Shown here one piece after another: positions 1-6,096 of a stretch of 7,868 nt of DNA. The DNA is from Alphaproteobacteria bacterium (GTDB lineage: Bacteria > Pseudomonadota > Alphaproteobacteria > Rhizobiales > Rhizobiaceae): assembly GCA_017308345.1 (NCBI GenBank), contig JAFKFE010000202.1, positions 1 to 7,868 of the forward strand, in the 5' to 3' direction. Below the pieces are notes generated by a model. That model did not search any database. It worked only from the letters and a program-made list of their open reading frames with translations, and was not told the DNA's origin. The stretch's first letter is position 1; each line of letters opens with the position of its first letter. The position numbers and the translations under genes are program-made.

Positions 1-165
1 CATGCCGCGCTCGATCTGGCTGAGCGCGCCGATGGAGATTCCGGCCTTGGCGGCGAGCTCAGCCAGCGAGAGGCTACGCTCCAACCTCAGCGCCCGCACG
101 CGTCGGCCGACGCGGATGTCGGCATCGTCCCTCGGCTTCTCGGCGGCTTCGTCCAGAATGTCCAT
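1..165 (-). CDS. XRE-family HTH transcriptional regulator, N-terminal part (cut by window edge)
   Basis: Only the first 55 codons are present. The gene starts at ATG 165-163 and runs off the left edge. The start is supported by a GAGGA Shine-Dalgarno at 177-173, 7 nt upstream. After an acidic leader of about 17 residues, residues 18-54 form a typical HTH_3/XRE DNA-binding domain, including LSLAELAAKAGIS and the closing GALSQIERG recognition-helix pattern. In bacteria, XRE regulators beside amine oxidoreductase and Pot-type transporter genes often carry a C-terminal cupin domain (PuuR-like). That part would lie outside the window, so it is a guess. The gene sits 80 bp downstream of the binding-protein gene on the same strand, so it may be the last gene of that transcript and control it. 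The XRE domain call is firm; the ligand and the cupin domain are not shown. Confidence 0.88.
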   Translation of the reverse strand, partial: MDILDEAAEKPRDDADIRVGRRVRALRLERSLSLAELAAKAGISIGALSQIERGM

Positions 166-209
166 CAAATAGTCCTCGTTGCATCATATCGGCGCGGCGT
201 CGCCAGATT

Positions 210-240
210 TCCCCCTTCTCCCACAAGGGGAGAAGGGGGA
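210..240. repeat. Perfect 13-bp inverted repeat, Rhizobiales-type intergenic palindrome
   Basis: The arms 210-222 (TCCCCCTTCTCCC) and 228-240 (GGGAGAAGGGGGA) are exact reverse complements around a 5-nt loop, ACAAG. The repeat begins 5 bp beyond the TGA stop of the binding-protein gene and lies before the XRE start. No U-run follows the stem on the minus-strand transcript, so it is not a classic intrinsic terminator. Palindromes with a CTTCTCCC-ACAAGGGGAGAAG core are, from memory, common between genes in rhizobia. It could protect the 3' end of the transporter mRNA or reduce read-through into the regulator gene. Confidence 0.75.
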
Positions 241-245
241 GCTAG

Positions 246-1316
246 TCATCCCCCGGCCTTCACCTTCTCGAACATCTTCGCCATATCGTCGTTCTGCTTC
301 ATCGGGCCGGTGAAGATGGTGGTCTTCAGCATCACCTCCGGATCCGCCGGCAGCTGCAGCTTGTCGAGCTCGTCCTTCGACACGCCGGCGAAAGCGGTCG
401 AGAGCGAGCTGCCATAGCCGTAGGACTGGATCAGGAACTTGCCCGAGTCGGCGTCGAGCCGGCTGTTGATGAAGTCATAGGCGAGGTCGACGTTCTTGGC
501 GTCCTTGAGCATGACGAAGCCGCAGGCCCAGGTCAGCATGCCTTCCTTCGGCTTCATGAACTCGACCGGCACGCCCTGCTTCTTGAGCGACGTGGCGGAC
601 GCGTTCCAGGTCATGGCGGCGACGAGCTGGCCGCTGGCAAGCGCCTGTTCGACCGAGGTCATGTCGGTGGTGTAGCTCGACAGAAGCGGCCGTTGCTCGC
701 GCAGCTTTTCGGCCACCTTGTCCATCTGGTCCGGCGTCATGTCGAAGGGGTTCACGCCAGCCAGAAGCGCGGCGACGATCGGCGTGTCATGCACGGCGTC
801 GATGGTCGCCATGCGGCCGGCATATTGCTTGTCCCACAGAAGGTTCCAGCTCGCCTCGGGGTTCTTCACCAGATCGGTCCGGTAAAGGATCGAGGTGTTG
901 CCCCAGTCCCACGGCACCATCCACACCTTGCCGTCGCCGGCCTGCAGGTCGGGCAGGTTCTTGAACACCGGGAAGATCGAATCCCAGTTCTTGATGCGCT
1001 TGGTGTCGATCGGCTGCAGCAGGCCTTCCTTGTTCCAGCGGGCCACCTTGTCATAGCAGGGATGCGCGATATCCGGCCGGAAGCCGGCCTTGACCTTGGT
1101 GAAGGCGTCGTCATCATCGCCGAAGATCGTCGCCTCGACGCCATCGGGGTGAGCGGCGAGGAAGCTCTTGTTGAAGTCGGGCAGCTCGTAGCCCGACCAG
1201 GTGAAATATTGCAGCTTGTCGGCGGCAAAAGCGACCGTCGACGACAGCGCGAGCGCCAGCGCCGTGAGACCCGCCACGGCCTTGCGGCCGGTTATCGATT
1301 TCAGGTGGAATGTCAT
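246..1316 (-). CDS. Polyamine-type ABC transporter periplasmic substrate-binding protein (PotD/PotF-like)
   Basis: This 356-residue secreted protein has the size and fold signature of the spermidine/putrescine-binding family. A Sec signal peptide is clear: basic n-region (HLKSITGRK), hydrophobic stretch 14-27, and likely cleavage after AFA at residue 31. The mature protein opens with LQYFTWSGYELPDF, the family's usual first strand with its ligand-stacking Trp/Tyr. It continues with VWMVPWDWGNTSILYRTDL, the hinge motif matching VPYxWGTTGI in PotD, and later has GVNPFDMTPDQMD and a WNASA segment. The ATG at 1316 is preceded by an AGGAG Shine-Dalgarno 7 nt upstream. The gene lies 27 bp after the second permease gene and should be co-transcribed with it. 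Ligand choice within the family (putrescine, spermidine, or another amine or opine) cannot be told from these motifs. The neighbouring amine-type oxidoreductase favours a polyamine-like ligand. Confidence 0.9.
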   Translation of the reverse strand: MTFHLKSITGRKAVAGLTALALALSSTVAFAADKLQYFTWSGYELPDFNKSFLAAHPDGVEATIFGDDDDAFTKVKAGFRPDIAHPCYDKVARWNKEGLLQPIDTKRIKNWDSIFPVFKNLPDLQAGDGKVWMVPWDWGNTSILYRTDLVKNPEASWNLLWDKQYAGRMATIDAVHDTPIVAALLAGVNPFDMTPDQMDKVAEKLREQRPLLSSYTTDMTSVEQALASGQLVAAMTWNASATSLKKQGVPVEFMKPKEGMLTWACGFVMLKDAKNVDLAYDFINSRLDADSGKFLIQSYGYGSSLSTAFAGVSKDELDKLQLPADPEVMLKTTIFTGPMKQNDDMAKMFEKVKAGG

Positions 1317-1343
1317 TTTCGTTCTCCTCTTCGTTGTTGTGGT

Positions 1344-2162
1344 TCAGGCTGGATTGCGGCGCGCGACGCCGAGGCCGCGATGGCGCAGGATTTCGGCGGA
1401 AGCGGCGATGATGAAGGACACGGCAAGGATCACGGTGCCGAGCGCCATCACCGTCGGCAGCGAGCGCGGGAAGCGCAGTTGGCTCCAGATGTAGAGCGGC
1501 AGCGTCGGCTCGGTCCCAGCTAGGAAAAAGACAACGATGAACTCGTCGAAGGAGATCAGGAAGGCGAGCATGAAGGCCGAGAGCACAGCGGGCGCGCTCA
1601 GCGGCAGCATGACGCGCCGGAACGTCGTCCAGTCCGATGCCCCGAGGTCGAGCGCGGCTTCGCGGATCGTCTTCGGGATGGCGGCGAAGCGGCTGCGCAT
1701 CACCACGACCGTCGTCGGCAGCGCGACGAGGATGTGGCCGAGCACGATGGAAACGCGCGACGGGCCAAGGCCGATGAGATTGACCAGGATCAGCAGCGAA
1801 ATGCCGACGATGACGCCCGGGATCAGGATCGGCAGGCGGGCGATGGCGCTGATAGTGGCCGCGAGCGGCGAGCGGCCATAGAGATCCATATAGGAGACGG
1901 TGATGCCGCAGAGCGTCGCGCCCGAGGCGGCGATGACGCCGATGACCAGGCTGTTGGCCAAGGCGCCGGAGAGCGCCGGATTGCCGTAAAGCGTGCGGTA
2001 CCATTCGAGCGTGAAGCCTTGCAGCGGGAAGGCCGCCTGGATCGAGTTGTTGAACGAAAACAGCGGGATCAGAAGCACCGGCAGATAAAGGAACACGAGA
2101 TAGCCGAGTACATAGAGGCCGAGCCAGCCGCCGCCTGCGTTGATGTCGGTCCGCGCGCTCAT
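1344..2162 (-). CDS. ABC transporter permease, PotC/PotI-like inner-membrane subunit
   Basis: This is a 272-residue inner-membrane protein with about six hydrophobic segments, the first near residues 15-35 (GLYVLGYLVFLYLPVLLIPL). The BPD_transp_1 signature is the EAA loop at residues 168-187, reading EAALDLGAS then WTTFRRVMLP, which docks on the cytoplasmic ATPase. The FSFNNS motif after the first segment is typical of the PotC branch. I chose ATG 2162-2160 over an in-frame upstream ATG at 2213. The chosen start overlaps the TGA of the upstream permease in an ATGA arrangement, and the N-terminus MSARTD fits the family, whereas the longer form adds a 17-residue Arg-rich tail inside the upstream gene. 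No separate Shine-Dalgarno is visible, so translation is probably coupled to the preceding permease. The pair should form the transmembrane channel of the importer. Confidence 0.92.
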   Translation of the reverse strand: MSARTDINAGGGWLGLYVLGYLVFLYLPVLLIPLFSFNNSIQAAFPLQGFTLEWYRTLYGNPALSGALANSLVIGVIAASGATLCGITVSYMDLYGRSPLAATISAIARLPILIPGVIVGISLLILVNLIGLGPSRVSIVLGHILVALPTTVVVMRSRFAAIPKTIREAALDLGASDWTTFRRVMLPLSAPAVLSAFMLAFLISFDEFIVVFFLAGTEPTLPLYIWSQLRFPRSLPTVMALGTVILAVSFIIAASAEILRHRGLGVARRNPA

Positions 2163-3061
2163 GTGCGGCTGCCGAACCGGCGATCGGCGCCGCGCGCGAC
2201 GAGCACTACGCACAGGATGACCAGCATGACGCAGACCGAGAGCGCGGCGCCGAACGGCCAGTCATTGGCCTTGCCGAACTGCGACTGGATCAGCGTGCCG
2301 ATCATGGTGCTGGCCGGCCCGCCGACCATGGCCGGCGTGACATAGTCGCCGACCGTCGGCACGAAGACGACGAGGGCGGCGGCCAGAACGCCCGGCATGG
2401 AATTGGGCAACACGACACGCCGGAACGATGTGAAGGGCCGCGCGCCGAGATCGGAAGCGGCTTCGAGCAGCGATTTGGGGATCGTGTCGAGCGCCACATA
2501 GATCGGCAGGATGGCGAAAGGCGCGTAGGCGTGGGCGAGCGTCACCACCACGGCCGCCGGCGTATTGAGGAAGGCCAACGTCGGCTCCTTCCAAATGCCG
2601 CTTTCGATGAAGGCAGAATTCAGCACGCCGTTATAGGCGAGCACGATCTTCCAGGCGAAGACGCGCAAGAGGTAGCTGGTCCAGAAGGGCAGCGTGACCA
2701 GGAAGAGCAAAAGGTTCCGGCGGCGCCCGGCATGGAAGGCGAGGTAATAGGCGACCGGATAGGCAGTCGCGACGGTGGCAAGCGTGACCAGACCGGCGAT
2801 GACCAGGGAGCGCAGCGTCACCGTCCAGTAAAGCGGATCGGTGGCGACGGTAATGAAATTCTGCGCCGTCAGGCCGGCGCCGAGGAGTGAGCCGTCATTG
2901 CCCCTGAAGGCTAGGAAGACCACGAGGCCGAGCGCGAACAGGATGAGGAAGAAGGTGACCAGCCCGCCCGGCAGCAGCATCGCGAAGCGGAACACCGGCG
3001 AGATGCGGTTTTCCGGCAAAGGCCGTGCTGCAACGATGGTCGACGACATCGAACTGCCCAT
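2159..3061 (-). CDS. ABC transporter permease, PotB/PotH-like inner-membrane subunit
   Basis: This 300-residue integral membrane protein begins with a short polar tail and a first membrane segment at about residues 28-51. The BPD_transp_1 EAA loop spans residues 200-219 (EAASDLGAR, then FTSFRRVVLP). The sequence PFWTSYLLRVFAWK is a hallmark of the PotB branch, as are FVPTVGDYVTPAMVGGP and the NDWPFGAALS stretch near the C-terminus. It heads the transporter part of the cluster, 136 bp after the oxidoreductase stop, with a candidate promoter and operator in that gap. The start is uncertain. ATG 3061 has no good Shine-Dalgarno and would leave a very short leader after the proposed promoter, so the in-frame ATG at 3049 (residue 5, MSSTIV) is a reasonable alternative. 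The family call is firm; the substrate is inferred from neighbours. Confidence 0.92.
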   Translation of the reverse strand: MGSSMSSTIVAARPLPENRISPVFRFAMLLPGGLVTFFLILFALGLVVFLAFRGNDGSLLGAGLTAQNFITVATDPLYWTVTLRSLVIAGLVTLATVATAYPVAYYLAFHAGRRRNLLLFLVTLPFWTSYLLRVFAWKIVLAYNGVLNSAFIESGIWKEPTLAFLNTPAAVVVTLAHAYAPFAILPIYVALDTIPKSLLEAASDLGARPFTSFRRVVLPNSMPGVLAAALVVFVPTVGDYVTPAMVGGPASTMIGTLIQSQFGKANDWPFGAALSVCVMLVILCVVLVARGADRRFGSRT

Positions 3062-3069
3062 CGGAATTA

Positions 3070-3110
3070 TGAAATCACCTAATGTTTTTTCATATTCATG
3101 AAACTGTCAA
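3070..3110 (-). promoter_or_regulatory. Candidate promoter with overlapping palindromic operator for the permease/binding-protein genes
   Basis: On the minus strand a consensus -35 TTGACA (3110-3105) is followed after 18 nt by AACATT (3086-3081), a weak -10. The spacer is filled by the palindrome TTTCAT-GAAT-ATGAAA (3103-3088), whose 6-bp arms are perfect. Further on come ACATTAGG (3085-3078) and a half-site TTTCA (3074-3070). A repressor bound here would block RNA polymerase. The same arrangement occurs upstream of the oxidoreductase (4540-4507). The palindrome and -35 are seen directly; promoter activity and the binding protein are inferred. Confidence 0.6.
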
Positions 3111-3145
3111 GCTGAATCGCTTATGCGCCGCACGTCTTCGTTTTG

Positions 3146-3194
3146 ATGCATGTCGTTTTCCCAGAACCGCTGCACACTTCTGGGCGACATGCAT
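3146..3194. repeat. Long inverted repeat (17-bp stem with a 4-nt bulge) after the oxidoreductase gene
   Basis: The arms ATGCATGTCG (3146-3155) and CGACATGCAT (3185-3194) are exact reverse complements. Inside them CCCAGAA (3160-3166) pairs with TTCTGGG (3178-3184). A one-sided TTTT bulge (3156-3159) and an 11-nt loop complete the structure. It begins 3 bp past the oxidoreductase stop on the minus strand. In that mRNA no U-run follows the stem, so an ordinary intrinsic terminator is unlikely. A 3'-protecting or processing hairpin, or a protein-binding palindrome, would fit better. Confidence 0.65.
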
Positions 3195-3197
3195 TGG

Positions 3198-4481
3198 TCA
3201 GCGCTCGAAGGCGTCGAGCATGCGGTACCAGGTGATGGCGGCGGCGACGCCGACCTGGCGGAAAGCGTGGAACGGGATCGGCCGGAGCGGCGACAGCGGG
3301 AACGGCAATTGCCTGGCATCCCCGCTCGCAAGGTAGTTCGCCATGCGCCTGCCCAGCGCGCTCATCAGGCCGACGCCCCTGCCCTGGCAGCCGACGACGG
3401 CGAGCAGGCCCTTTTCAGGCTCATGCAGATGCGGCAGGTGATCCGGTGTCAGCGCAACGCGACCGAACCAGCGTTTTTCGATGGCGATGCCGGCAAGCGC
3501 CGGATAGAGCCGAACGAGCGCGCGTTCGAGATGCGCCCAGTCCGCGGCGCTCGAAGGCAGCGCCATGCGGCCGCGCCCGCCCAGCACCAGCCGGCCGTCG
3601 GCGCTCTTGCGGTAGTAGATCAGAATGCGGCGGGAATCGGAAACCGCCTGCCCGCCCGGCAGGATGCTTGCGGCAAGGTCCGCCGGCAGCGGCGCGGTGG
3701 CAATCTGGAAGGAATGCAGCGGCACGATTGTTTGCGCGAGGCCCGGCAACAGGCCGTCCGTATAGGCGTTGGTGGCGAGCACGACCGACTTCGCGCGCAG
3801 GTCGGCGCCGCCTTGGGTCGAAACCCGCCAGACGCCGGCCTCCCTGCCAAGCCCCACCACCCTCTGCTGCTCGGCTATCCCGACCCCGGCCGTCGAGGCA
3901 ACACGTGCGAGTTCGAGCGTGTAGGACAGCGGATCGATGACGCCGGCGCGGCGGTCGAGCCAGCCGCCGAGATAGCCTCTGGCGCCGGTCATTGCTGAGA
4001 TCTCGGCCTGGTCGAGCAGTTCAACGTCGGCGCCGCGCGCGCGCCATTGGCGATCCCGGTTCGCCGCCGCCTTCAGCGCTGTTTCGGTGTGCGCGGCCTG
4101 GATCCAGCCGTTGCGCGTGAACGGCACGGCCAGCTTCTCGTCGCGGATTACATCGAAGACGGTGTCCGCCGTCGAGGCGGCGAATTCTACCAGCGCCTCG
4201 CCGCGCTCCTTGCCGAAGTGCCCAACCAGCCAATCCGGATCGTATTTGAGGCCAGGGATGACCTGGCCGCCGTTGAGGCCCGAGGCGCCCTGTCCGATCG
4301 CGCCGGCGTCGAGCACCTGGACGGAAAGGCCGGCGCGCGCCGCATGCAGCGCCGTCGAGAGCCCCATGATGCCGCCGCCGACGATGACGACGTCGAGCGT
4401 GCCGTCGGCCGAAAATGCGGACCGAAAGGCTGGCGCCGTTTGCGGTTTCCGCCAGACCGGATCGGAGAAAGCTGCGGGCAA
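3198..4481 (-). CDS. FAD-dependent oxidoreductase, DAO/DadA family (gamma-glutamylputrescine oxidase-like)
   Basis: The product is 427 residues, the usual size for PuuB-type enzymes. An N-terminal Rossmann FAD site is clear: LDVVIVGGGIMGLSTALHAA (residues 29-48), with acidic D58 at the end of the second strand to hold the ribose. Then comes GASGLNGGQ (65-73), the family's flavin-contacting loop. Near the C-terminus LTPDHLPHL (344-352) and the GCQGRGVGLMSALGRR helix close the FAD pocket. Members oxidise a C-N bond of amines or amino acids, releasing an aldehyde or keto acid, ammonia and reduced acceptor in the cytoplasm. The start is TTG at 4481. An in-frame TGA at 4487-4485 rules out anything longer, GAGG at 4491-4488 is a Shine-Dalgarno 6 nt away, and the next ATG falls inside the Rossmann motif. 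Being upstream of a polyamine-type importer suggests a polyamine derivative as substrate; a sarcosine- or D-amino-acid-like substrate is not excluded. Confidence 0.88.
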   Translation of the reverse strand: MPAAFSDPVWRKPQTAPAFRSAFSADGTLDVVIVGGGIMGLSTALHAARAGLSVQVLDAGAIGQGASGLNGGQVIPGLKYDPDWLVGHFGKERGEALVEFAASTADTVFDVIRDEKLAVPFTRNGWIQAAHTETALKAAANRDRQWRARGADVELLDQAEISAMTGARGYLGGWLDRRAGVIDPLSYTLELARVASTAGVGIAEQQRVVGLGREAGVWRVSTQGGADLRAKSVVLATNAYTDGLLPGLAQTIVPLHSFQIATAPLPADLAASILPGGQAVSDSRRILIYYRKSADGRLVLGGRGRMALPSSAADWAHLERALVRLYPALAGIAIEKRWFGRVALTPDHLPHLHEPEKGLLAVVGCQGRGVGLMSALGRRMANYLASGDARQLPFPLSPLRPIPFHAFRQVGVAAAITWYRMLDAFER

Positions 4482-4506
4482 AGATCACCTCGATGCTGAA
4501 ATTTCG

Positions 4507-4540
4507 TGAAAATCCTATTGTTGATTTCATGGATTTGAAA
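4507..4540 (-). promoter_or_regulatory. Candidate operator region upstream of the oxidoreductase, in the divergent promoter
   Basis: Read on the minus strand, TTTCA-N6-TGAAA (4540-4525) is followed by ACAATAGG (4521-4514) and TTTCA (4511-4507). The last lies within a small palindrome TTTC-GT-GAAA (4502-4511). This repeats the layout at 3103-3070: the second TTTCA begins 29 nt after the first in both, and the middle octamer matches at 7 of 8 bases. Read on the plus strand, the 16-bp palindrome matches the other site at 14 of 16 positions. AACAAT (4522-4517) is a possible -10, but no good -35 is seen. The site could also affect the divergent plus-strand cluster. Confidence 0.55.
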
Positions 4541-4676
4541 GAGCGTTTCGATGGGCCAGATCGCCGGCGACGGTCAGACAGCAAGCCATCGGCCCATGGA
4601 CCACGCCATCAACGGGATAGACGTTTGGGCAAAATCCGGGGAAAGTGCCGCCCGCGAAATGAGAGGAAGCATCACC

Positions 4677-5834
4677 ATGACCGACTCGACCCGCCTGCCC
4701 TCCGACGGAATTTTCGTCGGCCGCGCCAGGACCGGCGAAGCCTCCCATCCGCTGGTGGTCACCGTGCGAGACGGTGAGGTGATCGACATCACCTCGAGCG
4801 CGGCGCCCACGGTGCGCGATGTCTGCGAGTTGGACGATCCGGCTGCTCATGTACGTTCGGCAAAAGGCAAGGCGATCGGCGCGCTCGCCGACATCGCGGC
4901 GAACAGCTTCGAGGCGAAGCGCGAGGCGAAGAAGCCGATCCTGCTTTCGCCCGTCGACCTGCAGGCGGTGAAGGCTTCCGGCGTCACCTTCGTCGTCAGC
5001 CTGCTCGAGCGCGTCATCGAGGAGCAGGCGCGCGGGTCGGCGGAAAAGGCGGACGCGATCCGCGCCGACATCGCCGGGCTGATCGGCCACGACCTGTCGA
5101 AGCTGAAGCCCGGCTCGCCGGAAGCGATGGAGATCAAGGCCAAGCTGATTTCGCGCGGCGCCTGGTCGCAATATCTGGAAGTGGGCATCGGCCCGGACGC
5201 CGAGATCTTCACCAAATGCCAGCCGATGGCCTCGGTCGGCTTCGGCGCCGATGTCGGCCTGCATCCCGTCTCCACCTGGAACAATCCGGAGCCGGAGATC
5301 GCCATGATCGCCGACAGCACGGGCCGCATCGTCGGCGCCACGCTCGGCAACGACGTCAATTTGCGCGACGTCGAAGGGCGCTCGGCGCTGCTCTTGGGCA
5401 AGGCCAAGGACAACAATGCGTCCGCCTCGCTCGGACCATGCATCCGGCTGTTCGACGAGACGTTCTCCATCGCCGACGTGAAGCGCGCCACGGTGCGGCT
5501 CAGCGTCGAGGGCGAGGACGGGTTCTCGCTGGAGGGCGCGAGCTCGATGGCCGAGATCAGCCGCTCGCCGGAAGAGCTGGTGAAGGCGGCGATGGGGCCG
5601 CATCACCAGTATCCCGACGGGCTGGCGCTCTATCTCGGCACCATGTTCGTGCCCTCGAAGGATCGCGGCGAGAAGGGCAAGGGCTTTACCCACAAGGTGG
5701 GCGACATCGTCACCATCTCGTCGGAGAAGCTCGGCGCGCTCACCAACCGGGTGCGGCTGTCGCCGGACTGCCCGCATTGGACCTACGGCGCCAGCCACCT
5801 GATGCGCGACCTGGCCAGGGCGGGTCTGATCTAG
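4677..5834 (+). CDS. Fumarylacetoacetate hydrolase (FAH) fold enzyme, possible 2-keto-3-deoxy-pentonate dehydratase
   Basis: This cytoplasmic enzyme of 385 residues starts at ATG 4677, preceded by AGAGGA about 9 nt upstream. An in-frame ATG at 4551 would add 42 residues unlike the family. The C-terminal half carries the FAH catalytic fold. NPEPEIAMI (203-211) supplies the E-x-E metal ligands E205 and E207, GNDVNLRDVEG (224-234) supplies the third acidic ligand D226, and KAKDNNASASLGP (242-254) matches the lysine/LGP substrate loop. The N-terminal half is a longer helical region, as in the roughly 385-residue subgroup that includes Caulobacter XylX, which dehydrates 2-keto-3-deoxy-D-xylonate to 2-oxoglutarate semialdehyde. 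Family membership and metal site are seen; the dehydratase role is inferred from length and from the sugar importer downstream. C-C bond hydrolysis of a diketo acid is the alternative. It is the first gene of the plus-strand cluster, and no clear promoter was recognised in 4541-4676. Confidence 0.82.
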   Translation: MTDSTRLPSDGIFVGRARTGEASHPLVVTVRDGEVIDITSSAAPTVRDVCELDDPAAHVRSAKGKAIGALADIAANSFEAKREAKKPILLSPVDLQAVKASGVTFVVSLLERVIEEQARGSAEKADAIRADIAGLIGHDLSKLKPGSPEAMEIKAKLISRGAWSQYLEVGIGPDAEIFTKCQPMASVGFGADVGLHPVSTWNNPEPEIAMIADSTGRIVGATLGNDVNLRDVEGRSALLLGKAKDNNASASLGPCIRLFDETFSIADVKRATVRLSVEGEDGFSLEGASSMAEISRSPEELVKAAMGPHHQYPDGLALYLGTMFVPSKDRGEKGKGFTHKVGDIVTISSEKLGALTNRVRLSPDCPHWTYGASHLMRDLARAGLI

Positions 5835-6064
5835 CGGCGGGGGCGATGCTTGTGCCCGTCGCCGCAGGCTGACGGCGCGGCACGGGGCTTTGCCCGCAAA
5901 TATCACGCAACTGATGCAATCTGATGGGATTGGTGATGGCGTGCGCGCCTCACCCAACATCCATTGGCGATGGAGGCTTGCCAGAGTCCAAAAAAGAGAA
6001 TGCTCTGAACGTTCCGGTCGGCGCTGGCAGGAGATGCGGTCCAAGGCCGCATCGCGCTTGATCC

Positions 6065-6096
6065 AGGAGGAGAGTTTCAACATGGGAGGAAATCGA
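6065..6096 (+). promoter_or_regulatory. Two successive Shine-Dalgarno/start pairs for the sugar-binding protein
   Basis: AGGAGGAG (6065-6072) precedes ATG 6082 by 9 nt. Within the first codons of that frame GGAGGA (6085-6090) precedes a second in-frame ATG at 6097 by 6 nt. The second start gives a compact signal peptide beginning MLSRLR and has the better spacing, so it was preferred. Starting at 6082 would add five residues (MGGNR). Both may be used. Confidence 0.5.

Noticed and set aside
693..1523. 276-codon open frame on the plus strand over the PotD-like gene
   Set aside because: It crosses the boundary between two well-supported minus-strand genes and shows no domain or ribosome site.
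1114..2004. 296-codon minus-strand frame overlapping the binding protein and permease
   Set aside because: It is out of frame with both real genes. Arg/His-rich low-complexity translation indicates a shadow.
2163..2213. Longer N-terminus for the second permease
   Set aside because: The added residues are Arg-rich and lie inside the upstream permease gene. The ATGA overlap at 2162-2159 is the better-supported start.
4551..4597. ATGGGCC / GGCCCAT inverted repeat in the divergent region
   Set aside because: It has only 7 bp of pairing around a 33-nt loop, which is easily chance in GC-rich DNA.
4551..4676. Extended N-terminus for the FAH enzyme, or a small gene in the divergent region
   Set aside because: The 42 extra residues do not resemble the family, and ATG 4677 has its own AGAGGA site. 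The region more likely holds the promoter and leader.
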